Source of the DNA: JBBIRW01 sp037441565
GTDB lineage: Bacteria; Desulfobacterota; JBBIRW01
Assembly (NCBI GenBank): GCA_037441565.1
Contig: JBBIRW010000001.1
Location: forward strand, 302,375 to 366,374
Length of the DNA: 64,000 bases
Reading direction: 5' to 3'
This document shows positions 35,876-45,300 of the stretch, piece by piece. Below the pieces are notes generated by a model. The model did no database searches. It was not told where the DNA came from and worked only from the letters and a program-made list of their open reading frames with translations. Position 1 is the stretch's first letter. Each line of letters starts with the position of its first letter. Position numbers and translations under genes: made by a program.

Positions 35876-37617
35876 ATAACAGAGAATTATTCTATGCGGC
35901 AACAGGAGAGTTAAAATCACATATTGTCATAAGAAATGCAAAATTAATAAATGTATATTCTTCCGAGATTAATGACAATATCGATATTTCCATATTTGGT
36001 GAAAGGATATGCTATGTAGGTAAAGACTCAACATTCACAATAGGTAAAGATACACAGATAATAGATGCAGGTGGAATGTTTGTATCTCCTGGATTTATTG
36101 ATGCACATACTCATATAGATTTTATTGTTTCACCAACTCAATATCTCGATGAATACCTGATGAGGGGAACAACATCCATATATACTGAGCCGGATGAATT
36201 TGTCTCTGTTTTCGGGAAAGAGGGTGTGGAAGTTTTTCTTGATGAAGTGAGGAGACATCATGTAAAGGTGTATACTTATATTCCCCTCTGTGTACCACAC
36301 GATACTGACTTCTGCAGTGCAGTTCCCCTGAGTATCGATGAGATTACAGAACTATTCAGGGAACACGATATCCATGGACTGGGTGAAACGATACCCTGGG
36401 TAAGACTTCTCCTTGGTGATAATATGATACTTGATAAGATATTACTTGCAAAAAAATTGGGGAAGATGATTCAGGGCCATACAGCCGGTGCAAAGGACTG
36501 GAAACTTTGTGCACTCTCATCAATTGGTATATCTTCATGCCATGAATCGATAAATGAAAAGGATGTACTGGAAAGGCTACGAATGGGATACTGGGTTATG
36601 CTCAGAGAAGGGTCATCAAGGAGGGATTTAGAGAAAACGCTCATTCCTTTTTTAGGCAATAATCCTGTAAGGGGTGACCGTGTTATGTTTGTTTCTGACT
36701 CTGTTGATCCGGAAGATATTATTCAAAAAGGACATATTGACTACATAATCAGGAAGGCGATCTCTCTCGGTCTTGATCCAGTAAAAGCCATCTGTATGGC
36801 CACACTAAATCCTGCCAATTATACTGGATTGGAGCAAGAGATCGGGGGAATTGCACCGGGCAGATATGCAGACATCAACATAATTAAGGATCTCAACAAT
36901 ATGGAGATATCGATGGTAATTGCGAAGGGTAGAATTGTTGTAGAGGAAGGCAGGATAGTAAAAGCTTCCGAAAGATATAATTATCCCCCACATTTTTATA
37001 AAAGCATAAATGTAAAGTACAGGCTTGATCCCGAAGATTTTGTCATACATGTTCCTGATGGTGCAAATAAGATCAGGATAATTGAGATTATCAATGAAAA
37101 TATTACAAAGGAAGGGTTTATTGAAATAGATAGGGGTCTTAAAGAATTAAGACCCGAATATTACCCCGACCTCTTAAAAATTGCCGTCATAGATAGAAGC
37201 GGAAGGAGTGGATTTACTCTTGGTGTGATGAGGGGGTTAGGAGCATCAATTGATGCCTTTGCTTCAACATTGAATTTTGATGATAATAATCTCATCATAA
37301 TCGGAAAAAATGATGAACAGATGGCAAATATCTCCAAGATCCTTATTGAGGCAGGTGGTGGTATCGGGATTATTGATAGGGATAAAAAACTCATACTTCC
37401 TATGGAGATAGGTGGCGTTCTTACAACAAAAAACATATATGATGTATATATGGAGCTTAATCATATAAACAACCACATTATATCAAGGGGGTTTTCTTTT
37501 AAAAAACCCATCAATGTTCTTTTTTTCCTCTCCTTCGTAGGTCTTCCAAGTATAAGAATCACAACAAAGGGAATTGTTGATGTAAAAAGGAGAGCATTAG
37601 TACCCCTATTCGAATAG
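35872..37617 (+). CDS. Adenine deaminase-like amidohydrolase
   Basis: A 581-residue member of the Ade (COG1001) family. The metal HxH is in GFIDAHTHIDFIVSP, where most adenine deaminases read HLHIESS; HTAGAKDW, SCHES and an aspartate in FVSDSVDPEDI follow, where the family normally has a double Asp. These replacements suggest a substrate other than adenine, such as another cyclic amidine or amide. The C-terminal family domain (RGLGASIDAFASTLNFDDNNLIIIG) is complete. ATGA overlap with the amidohydrolase gene supports a joint pathway role. Confidence 0.72.
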   Translation: MNNRELFYAATGELKSHIVIRNAKLINVYSSEINDNIDISIFGERICYVGKDSTFTIGKDTQIIDAGGMFVSPGFIDAHTHIDFIVSPTQYLDEYLMRGTTSIYTEPDEFVSVFGKEGVEVFLDEVRRHHVKVYTYIPLCVPHDTDFCSAVPLSIDEITELFREHDIHGLGETIPWVRLLLGDNMILDKILLAKKLGKMIQGHTAGAKDWKLCALSSIGISSCHESINEKDVLERLRMGYWVMLREGSSRRDLEKTLIPFLGNNPVRGDRVMFVSDSVDPEDIIQKGHIDYIIRKAISLGLDPVKAICMATLNPANYTGLEQEIGGIAPGRYADINIIKDLNNMEISMVIAKGRIVVEEGRIVKASERYNYPPHFYKSINVKYRLDPEDFVIHVPDGANKIRIIEIINENITKEGFIEIDRGLKELRPEYYPDLLKIAVIDRSGRSGFTLGVMRGLGASIDAFASTLNFDDNNLIIIGKNDEQMANISKILIEAGGGIGIIDRDKKLILPMEIGGVLTTKNIYDVYMELNHINNHIISRGFSFKKPINVLFFLSFVGLPSIRITTKGIVDVKRRALVPLFE

Positions 37618-37682
37618 TTAACCCATTATTGAGAGGGTTATGATTAGAATGCTAAAATATAAGATACCCATGGATTTAAATT

Positions 37683-38807
37683 ATGAGAAATGAAGCCCTT
37701 CTCATTATTGGAATAAGTGAAAGGGATGCGAATCTCTACTATGCATCGAAATTCCTTGCACCGGATCCCTTTGCACTGCTTATTATAGATGGTAAGAGGA
37801 TAATAATAACAAGCGACCTTGAAATCGACCGTGCAAAAAAGGAATCATGTGCAGATACCGTTTTATCAGTAAGCTCCATTGAAAATTCACTGAAAAAAAG
37901 AGGAAAAGAGAGTATAAATTACATTGGTATAATTGAAGAAGTTCTCACTGAATTTTGTATTAAAAGTGTAATTGTGCCATATAATTTCTGGATAGAGTAT
38001 GCTGACCAGCTAAGGAATAGAGGCTTTGAATTGAGGTATAAAAAGGAACCATTCTTTGAAAACAGGGCTATAAAAACTCCAGATGAAGTAGAAGATATAA
38101 GGCAAACCCTGCGGGCTGCAGAAAAAGCAATGCAAAGGGCAATAGGAATCATAACTGAAGCAGATGTAAAAAATGGTATACTTTGGGCTGAAGGGAAAAT
38201 ATTAACATCAGAGATGGTAAAGAAAGAGATCCTTATTGAACTCCTTCTACATGAAGCCATTGCTGATAGAACTATTGTTGCCTGTGGAGAGGATGCATGT
38301 GATCCACACAATGAAGGATCGGGACCTCTTCGTGCCAATGAACCCATAATTATCGACATCTTTCCAAGATCAATGAAAACAAAATATTATGCTGATATAA
38401 CAAGAACCGTGGTTAAGGGAAGGGCATCCGATGAGGTAAGAGCTATGTATGAAGCGGTCATCGAGGCACAGAAGAAGGCATTCTTTCTGATTAAGGATGG
38501 TGCAGATGGATCACAGATTCATAATGAGGTTCAGGGTGTATTTGCACAGATGGGTTTCGTAACTGGTTACATAAATGATAGGATGCAGGGATTTTTTCAT
38601 GGTACAGGGCACGGTGTTGGGCTTGACATCCATGAATTTCCTCGAATCGGTAAGGAAGGTGATATACTGAAGAAAGGAAATGTAATTACGATTGAACCTG
38701 GTTTATATTATCCTGGAATCGGGGGCGTCAGGGTTGAAGATCTCATTGTTGTAAAGGAGGATGGTATAGAGAATCTTACCCAATTTCCAAAATTCATTGA
38801 GGTGTGA
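37683..38807 (+). CDS. M24-family Xaa-Pro aminopeptidase-like protein
   Basis: A 374-residue pita-bread metallohydrolase. All five metal ligands are visible: the two Asp in IIIDIFPRSMKTKYYADITRT, the His in GHGVGLDIHEFPRIG and the two Glu in ITIEPGLYY and GGVRVEDLIVV. The N-terminal creatinase-like domain (residues 1-125) is present. Such enzymes remove X-Pro amino acids, but close relatives are creatinases and C-N hydrolases, so in this catabolic cluster a non-peptide amide is possible. A short hairpin TAACCC/GGGTTA (37619-37640) lies just upstream. Confidence 0.82.
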   Translation: MRNEALLIIGISERDANLYYASKFLAPDPFALLIIDGKRIIITSDLEIDRAKKESCADTVLSVSSIENSLKKRGKESINYIGIIEEVLTEFCIKSVIVPYNFWIEYADQLRNRGFELRYKKEPFFENRAIKTPDEVEDIRQTLRAAEKAMQRAIGIITEADVKNGILWAEGKILTSEMVKKEILIELLLHEAIADRTIVACGEDACDPHNEGSGPLRANEPIIIDIFPRSMKTKYYADITRTVVKGRASDEVRAMYEAVIEAQKKAFFLIKDGADGSQIHNEVQGVFAQMGFVTGYINDRMQGFFHGTGHGVGLDIHEFPRIGKEGDILKKGNVITIEPGLYYPGIGGVRVEDLIVVKEDGIENLTQFPKFIEV

Positions 38808-38817
38808 CTTTAACAAA

Positions 38818-39609
38818 ATGCAGAAGGGTATACTCATAACCCTTACAGGAAAGATTGTATTTGTAACGGGTGGAACAAGTAAGATAGGAGAATCTATAAT
38901 AACGAAGCTTGCAAAAGCTGGTGCAACAGGTGCATTTACATATTTTAATAGGGAGGATAAGGCAAAGGAGATAATCAATGAGCTCAGAGGAATAAATGGA
39001 AATTTCCAATGCTACAGACTTGACATTAGCGATGCTAATGAATGCAGGAAAACATTTAAAAGATTTGCTGATGATTTTGGAAGGATAGATATACTTGTTA
39101 ATAATGCAGGTATCTGGAGAAATATCAGGTTCGACGATGAAAGCGAAACTGGTGAGGATATCCTGCTAACAAATCTAACAGGAACAATAAATGTCACGAA
39201 GTCAGCAATTCCATATTTTGGAAGAACAGGAGGCGCAATAGTTAATATTGCAACATCCATATATAATGTAGAAAGGCCTTTCAACTCCTTCTATGCTGCA
39301 AGCAAGATGGGTGTTATAGGTTTTACCAGATCACTTGCAAAAGAGCTTGCTTCAAGAGGCATAAGGGTAAATTGCGTATGCCCTGGATGGATTATAAGCA
39401 ATGATGAATGGCAATCGATGAATCTTACAGGAAAACTTCAGGGCTCCAGATTGACAATACCCTTTGGAAATCCTGAAGATATTGCAAATGCTGTGCTCTT
39501 TCTTGTGTCCGAATTATCCTCCTTTATTACAGGTGAATCAATACATGTTCATGGATCTACAACAACAAAGTATGGAATGAAATTTGATAAAGAACCCGAA
39601 GGAGAATAA
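38818..39609 (+). CDS. Short-chain dehydrogenase/reductase
   Basis: A 263-residue SDR. The cofactor motif is GGTSKIGES, NNAG is in LVNNAGIWRN, and the catalytic Ser and Tyr-x-x-x-Lys are in NIATSIYNVERPFNSFYAASKMG. Substrate unknown; FabG-like 3-oxoacyl reductase activity or oxidation of a hydroxylated ring compound is equally possible. ATG 38818 is used because the only start upstream in frame (TTG 38797) overlaps the M24 gene and lacks a good RBS; the distance to GAGGTG (13 nt) is long, so the start is uncertain. Confidence 0.82.
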   Translation: MQKGILITLTGKIVFVTGGTSKIGESIITKLAKAGATGAFTYFNREDKAKEIINELRGINGNFQCYRLDISDANECRKTFKRFADDFGRIDILVNNAGIWRNIRFDDESETGEDILLTNLTGTINVTKSAIPYFGRTGGAIVNIATSIYNVERPFNSFYAASKMGVIGFTRSLAKELASRGIRVNCVCPGWIISNDEWQSMNLTGKLQGSRLTIPFGNPEDIANAVLFLVSELSSFITGESIHVHGSTTTKYGMKFDKEPEGE

Positions 39610-39611
39610 AA

Positions 39612-40403
39612 ATGGAACTGGGTATAAAGGATAGGGTTGCAATAGTTGCCGCATCAAGCAGAGGCCTTGGAAAGGCAGTTGCCCACTCGCTTTTAAAAGA
39701 GGGGACAAATGTTGTCATCTGCAGCAGAAGCATTGATAATCTCAAGAAAGCAGAGGAGGAATTAAAGTCAATAGGGACAGGTTCTGTTTTTGCTTTGGTG
39801 TGTGATGTTACAAAAATCGATGATTTAAAGTTTATAGTTAATGAAACACTTCGGAGATTTCAGAGAATTGATATACTTGTAAACAATGCAGGAGGACCAC
39901 CAGCCGGTATGTTTCTCGAATTCAGTAGAGAAGAATGGAATAAAGCGATAGAATTAAATCTAATCAGCACAATTAATCTTACAAGGGAAGTTCTTCCATA
40001 CATGATAAAAAACAGATGGGGAAGAATAGTAAATATCACATCAGTTGCTGCAAAACAACCTATAAATGGACTTATACTATCAAATACATCGCGTGCTGGT
40101 ATTCTGGGATTTTCAAAGTCACTTGCAAATGAAGTCGCAAAATATAACATTCTAGTAAATTGCGTTTGTCCTGGATATACATTAACAGAAAGGGTTAAAG
40201 AGCTTACAAAAGAAATATCATCAAGAAACAATACGTCTGAGGAAGAGGTTTATAATTCATGGATAAAGGATATTCCCCTCGGAAGGCTTGCAAATCCTTC
40301 AGAATTTGCAGATGTTGTAACATTTTTGTGCTCGGAGAGGGCAAGCTATATAACTGGTTCAGTTCTTCAGATTGATGGAGGTCTTATAAAAAGCATAATT
40401 TAA
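39612..40403 (+). CDS. SDR-family protein lacking the catalytic Tyr/Lys
   Basis: A 263-residue SDR fold protein with a normal cofactor motif AASSRGLGK and NNAGGPPAG. At the catalytic position it reads LSNTSRAGILGF, so Tyr is replaced by Ser and Lys by Arg, while the upstream Ser (NITSVAAK) is kept. A subgroup of SDRs has this S-N-x-x-R pattern and its chemistry is unclear. It starts 3 bp after the preceding SDR, suggesting the two form one unit, perhaps an active/structural pair. Function unknown. Confidence 0.78.
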   Translation: MELGIKDRVAIVAASSRGLGKAVAHSLLKEGTNVVICSRSIDNLKKAEEELKSIGTGSVFALVCDVTKIDDLKFIVNETLRRFQRIDILVNNAGGPPAGMFLEFSREEWNKAIELNLISTINLTREVLPYMIKNRWGRIVNITSVAAKQPINGLILSNTSRAGILGFSKSLANEVAKYNILVNCVCPGYTLTERVKELTKEISSRNNTSEEEVYNSWIKDIPLGRLANPSEFADVVTFLCSERASYITGSVLQIDGGLIKSII

Positions 40404-40416
40404 ATGGTAAACAGCA

Positions 40417-41481
40417 ATGATCATTCCTGACAGGTACAGATTAATGAAAGAGGAAGAGATAATAGAGAAGATAAAAAATATAAAGGAAAGGATGGGAAAA
40501 AATCTACTCATCCTTGGTCATCATTATCAGAGACCAGAAATTGTCTTTCTCTCAGATTACAGAGGAGACTCCTTCGGTCTTTCAAAAAAGGCGTCTGAAC
40601 AGAAGGATGCAGAGTTTATTGTGTTTTGCGGTGTTCATTTTATGGCTGAAAGTGCCGATATACTTACCCATGATGAACAGATTGTTCACCATCCAAATCT
40701 TGATTCAGGATGCCCAATGGCAAACATGGCTGAAATTGATGAGGTGGAGCATGTCTGGAAGCAGATAACATTAATTTGCGGAGAGAAAAATATAATGCCT
40801 GTTACATATATGAATTCAAAAGCTGCACTTAAGGCATTCTGTGGAAGGCATGGAGGTTGTGTATGCACATCTACTAATGCAATGGCTGTTTTTCAATGGG
40901 CGTTTGCACAGAGGGAAAAACTCTTCTTCTTTCCTGATGAACATCTTGGCAGAAACACAGCAAAAAAAATGGGCATAAAAAAGGAGGAGATTATAGTCTG
41001 GGATCCCGAAAAGGATTTCGGTGGAAATGAAAAGGAAGATGTTATAAGGGCAAGGCTTATTCTGTGGAAAGGATACTGCCATGTTCATACATATTTTAAA
41101 ACCAGACATATTTATGAAATGAGATCAAGATTCCCTGATGCCATGGTAGTTGTTCACCCTGAATGTATAGAAGAGGTTGTTGATATGAGTGATGCAAATG
41201 GATCAACGGATTTCATAGTGAGATATGTAAATGGAGCACCCGATGGATCAACAATCATAGTTGGCACGGAGTTAAACCTTATAAGAAGACTTGCAATGGA
41301 AAATCCTGGAAAAAAGGTGTTCGAGCTTGCAAGATCGCTTTGTGGAAATATGTTCAAGATCACAACTGCTCATCTCCTTTGGACACTTGAGAATCTCGGA
41401 AGAGTAAATATAATCAGTGTGCCGGGCGAAATAAAAAAGGATGCCCGTCTTGCACTTGAAAGAATGTTAAAAACAGTATAG
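40417..41481 (+). CDS. nadA: Quinolinate synthase A
   Basis: A 354-residue NAD-biosynthesis enzyme making quinolinate from iminoaspartate and dihydroxyacetone phosphate with a [4Fe-4S] cluster. LILGHHYQRPEIV, FCGVHFMAESADIL, the cysteine in GRHGGCVCTSTNA, HPEC and the last ligand in ARSLCGNMFK match NadA proteins. The length is normal for the long form. The gene lies at the end of the SDR run, 13 bp after it, although its role is biosynthetic. Confidence 0.95.
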   Translation: MIIPDRYRLMKEEEIIEKIKNIKERMGKNLLILGHHYQRPEIVFLSDYRGDSFGLSKKASEQKDAEFIVFCGVHFMAESADILTHDEQIVHHPNLDSGCPMANMAEIDEVEHVWKQITLICGEKNIMPVTYMNSKAALKAFCGRHGGCVCTSTNAMAVFQWAFAQREKLFFFPDEHLGRNTAKKMGIKKEEIIVWDPEKDFGGNEKEDVIRARLILWKGYCHVHTYFKTRHIYEMRSRFPDAMVVVHPECIEEVVDMSDANGSTDFIVRYVNGAPDGSTIIVGTELNLIRRLAMENPGKKVFELARSLCGNMFKITTAHLLWTLENLGRVNIISVPGEIKKDARLALERMLKTV

Positions 41482-41489
41482 GAGGTAAC

Positions 41490-41909
41490 ATGGGAGAAAA
41501 AGTTATTACTACTGAACTTGAACTTTTAAACGACTACAGGCTGAAGGTAAAATTTGATGGGGAGGAACTCGGGAACCTCACCATGGACGAGCCTCCACCC
41601 GTGGGAAGTGGAAGTGGACCTAATCCTGCTATGCTTATTTCTGCTGCAGTTGGGGGGTGTCTTACTGAAAGTCTCCTTTTCTGTTTGAGAAAGTCCCATG
41701 CAGACGTAAAGGGGATGAAGACGAGGATTATTACAACCTTGAAAAGAAACGAGAGAGGGAGGTTGAGAATTGGGGCGATAACAATTGAACTGGAACCCCA
41801 CGTGGACGATATAACGAAACTTGCCAGATGCAGGGAAATTTTTGAAGACTACTGTGTTGTGACAGAAAGTGTAAAGAACGGAATCCCGGTCGAAATCCTT
41901 TTAAAATGA
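41490..41909 (+). CDS. OsmC-family protein
   Basis: A 139-residue OsmC/Ohr-fold protein. AAVGGCLTESLLFCLRKSHADVKG carries one conserved cysteine position and EDYCVVTESVKNGIPVE the other, matching redox-active OsmC relatives that reduce organic peroxides or handle thiols. GGAGGTAAC precedes the ATG. It is probably cotranscribed with nadA (8 bp gap). Substrate unknown. Confidence 0.82.
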   Translation: MGEKVITTELELLNDYRLKVKFDGEELGNLTMDEPPPVGSGSGPNPAMLISAAVGGCLTESLLFCLRKSHADVKGMKTRIITTLKRNERGRLRIGAITIELEPHVDDITKLARCREIFEDYCVVTESVKNGIPVEILLK

Positions 41910-41935
41910 GACAATTGAACTGATAAAGAAAATTA

Positions 41936-41964
41936 TTGATTTGATAGGGTACAGAACCTATAAT
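41936..41964 (+). promoter_or_regulatory. Sigma-70-type promoter of the ferredoxin gene
   Basis: TTGATT (-35) and a perfect TATAAT (-10) are separated by 17 nt, the ideal spacing. The ferredoxin ATG lies 59 nt downstream of the -10 box. This is the clearest housekeeping promoter in the window, in contrast to the sigma-54 sites elsewhere. Confidence 0.65.
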
Positions 41965-42022
41965 TTAAATTTGTGATTATGGGAAATGACTTTTTTAAAT
42001 CTAAATATATCAGGAGGTGCTA

Positions 42023-42271
42023 ATGGCCTTACTTATCAATGAAGAGTGTATTAATTGCGGAGCCTGTGAACCGGAGTGTCCCAATAATGCCATATCCCAG
42101 GGAGATACAATTTTTATAATAGACCCTGATAAATGCACTGAATGCGTGGGCTTTTACGACTCACCAAAGTGCATTGCAGTTTGTCCTGTGGATTGCATAG
42201 TTCCCGATCCAGATCGAAAGGAAAGCAAGGAAGAGCTCCTTGCAAAAAAGATAAGAATTCACGGAAGCTAA
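42023..42271 (+). CDS. 2[4Fe-4S] ferredoxin (YfhL-like)
   Basis: An 82-residue ferredoxin with CINCGACEPECPNNAI and, after a loop insertion, CTECVGFYDSPKCIAVCPVDC, the extended second motif seen in YfhL/Allochromatium-type ferredoxins. AGGAGG at 42012-42017 lies 5 nt before the ATG. It has its own sigma-70-like promoter, so it likely serves as a general low-potential carrier for the ferredoxin-linked enzymes here. Confidence 0.92.
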   Translation: MALLINEECINCGACEPECPNNAISQGDTIFIIDPDKCTECVGFYDSPKCIAVCPVDCIVPDPDRKESKEELLAKKIRIHGS

Positions 42272-42384
42272 TTTTTAAAAAATCATTTTATCCATTTAAA
42301 CATTAAGTCTTTTTAAATATCAAAAACAATGTTTTATTTATACTGAAGGGAAAGAAAATGAAGAAAGCATAATGGGGGTGAATT

Positions 42385-45300
42385 ATGGCAAAAAGGAAAA
42401 GTCAAAGATTCATCTTATGGCTTGATGAGGTGGGGATGGAAGATCTTGAGCTTGTGGGTGGTAAAAATGCCTCTCTCGGAGAGATGATGAGAAACCTTGG
42501 CAAAAAAGGTGTATTGATTCCATGGGGATTTGCAACTACCTCATATGCATATAGATATTTTCTTAACGAGACAGGGATACAGGACAGGATAAAAGAGATT
42601 CTCAGTGATGTAGACCCCCACGATATGGAGGACTTATCTTCAAAGGGGAAGATGGTAAGGGATCTTATCATAAAAACGGATATGCCAAAAAAGCTTGAAG
42701 AAGAAATCGTTAAGGCATATAGAAGGATGTGCGAAAGATATGGTTCTAAGGATATTGATGTTGCAGTCAGATCAAGCGCAACAGCCGAAGATATACCAGA
42801 GGCATCCTTTGCAGGGATCCAGGATACTTATCTTAATATCAGGGGCGAATACAATGTTGTTGATGCATGCAAGAGATGCTATGCATCACTTTTTAATAAC
42901 AGGGCGATATCTTACAGGATAGATAAAGGGTTTGATCACTTTAGCGTGAGTTTATCGGTTTGTGTTCAAAAAATGGTAAGAAGTGATATGGCATGTGCTG
43001 GTGTTGCATTCTCCATAGATACAGAATCTGGCTTCAGGGATGTTGTTTATATTACAGGATCCTACGGCCTTGGAGAGATGGTAGTTCAGGGACAGGTTAA
43101 TCCTGATGAATTCTATGTTCATAAACCAACATTAAAAAAGGGTTTTAGGCCAATTATATCTAAAAAACTTGGGGATAAACAATTTAAGTTAATATATAGT
43201 GATGATGCTGAGCATACAACAAAAAGGGTTCAGGTATTCAAGGATGAGAGAGAGAAATTTATCTTGGATGACAATGAGATACTCGAACTTGCACGATGGG
43301 TTTGTATAATTGAGGATTACTATAAAAGACCTATGGATGTGGAGTGGGCAAAAGACGGTGACGGGATAAATGTTGGAACTGGAAAGATTTTTGTTGTTCA
43401 AGCAAGGCCAGAGACTGTTAAAGCACATGAGGTTGAGGTCGAAACATACATACTGGACCGTGAAGTAGAAGAAGAGGATATACTCTTAAGGGGGATGCCT
43501 GTTGGTACTAAAATCGGTAAAGGTCGTGTAAATGTGATAGATAGCGCAAAGAGGATCGGTGAATTTAAGCTTGGTGAGGTCCTCGTTACAGATATGACCG
43601 ATCCTGATTGGGAACCCATTATGAAAATGGCATCCGCAATCATTACAAACAGGGGCGGAAGAACATGTCATGCAGCCATCATATCAAGGGAGCTTGGTAT
43701 CCCATGCATAATTGGAACAGAAAGAGCAACAGAGGTGTTGAAAACAGGGATGGAGGTTACTGTTGATTGTTCTACAGGAGTTGGAAGGGTTCTAAAAGGG
43801 ATTTTACCTTTTCATATAGACAGGATGGCAGTTGATGAAATCCCTGATCCCAAAACAGATATTATGATGAATGCAGGGATTCCTGAGCAGGCCTTTCATC
43901 AGGCAAGATTTCCTAATGATGGGGTTGGACTTGCAAGGAAGGAGTTCATAATAAACTCCTATATAGGTATACATCCACTTGCCCTGCTGGATTATGAAAA
44001 ACTGAAGGAAAAGGTACGGCAATATGAATTACAGTCAAGTGAGGAAAAAGATAAGGCAGAACTTGGGGTTGAAATCATAGATGAATACGTGGCAAAGAGG
44101 GAGAAGGAAAGTGAGATTGAGGAAATCAAAAAGATTATAGAACTTATAGATGAAAGAACAAAGGGTTATATAAATAAGGATGATTTCTTCGTTGACGAGC
44201 TTGCAAGAGGTATAGGATGTATTGCTGCTGCCTTTTATCGTGAAGAGCGTGGAAAGGTAAAGGGTGATGTGATCGTGCGTTTCTCGGATTTCAAAACCAA
44301 TGAGTATGCAAATCTCATAGGCGGAAAATTCTATGAGCCAAAGGAAAGCAATCCTATGATAGGGTGGAGGGGGGCAAGCAGATATTATCATCAGCTTTAT
44401 GAAAGGGCATTTGCGCTTGAATGCAAAGCGATCAAGAAAGTTCGTGATGAGATGGGTCTTATTAATGTAAAAGTTATGGTCCCATTCTGTAGAACAGTGG
44501 AGGAGGGAAAGAGGGTTATTGAAACCATGAAGAAGTATGGTCTTATTCAAGGGGAAAATGGCCTTGAGATATATGTTATGGCAGAAATTCCAAGCAATGT
44601 AATCCTTGCATCAGAATTTTCCAAGCATTTTGATGGATTCTCTATAGGTACAAATGACCTTACACAGCTTGCACTGGGTCTTGACAGGGATTCTGAGCTT
44701 GTTCAGTATCTCTACGATGAAAGGAATGACGCAGTCAGGATCCTTCTTGATGATCTTATAAAAAAGGCACATGCACATAAGCCGAAAAGAAAGGTTGGAA
44801 TATGCGGACAGGCACCGAGTGATTTTCCATCAATAGCGTCATTCCTTGTTGAGGTTGGTATTGACTCAATGAGTCTCAATACGGATACCATTGTTAATAC
44901 AAGAATCCTTGTATATTTTGCAGAGATTGCAAAGAAGGAAAAGAAGAGACTTGTATATGTAGAGGATGGAGGGGAAAGGGGTCCACAAAAGGTTAAAATG
45001 GGTGTGGATGCAAGCTGGCTGAGGGAGAAGGCGGGCAAATGGGTTGATAAAAATGTCCGGAAGGCAATCAGTTTAAATAATAATGATAAAGCTATTTGTG
45101 CAACCCTTTTGAATCACCTTTCAAAACCTACGTGGATCGATTATCCTGGCGGCGAGCGTGTCGCCCTGTGCTGGAAGGTGGAGGATGTAGATTTAAAGGC
45201 CCTGGAGGGTCCAAGAATAAAATTTGTAGATATTAGAGCTGCTGGGTCACTTACTGTATCTGCATTACTCAGGAATTCAAAGATGTGGATAAACCAACAG

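Noticed and set aside
42300..42384. Promoter TATACT before ppsA
   Set aside because: A -10-like TATACT is present at 42339-42344 but no -35 element lies at the right distance.
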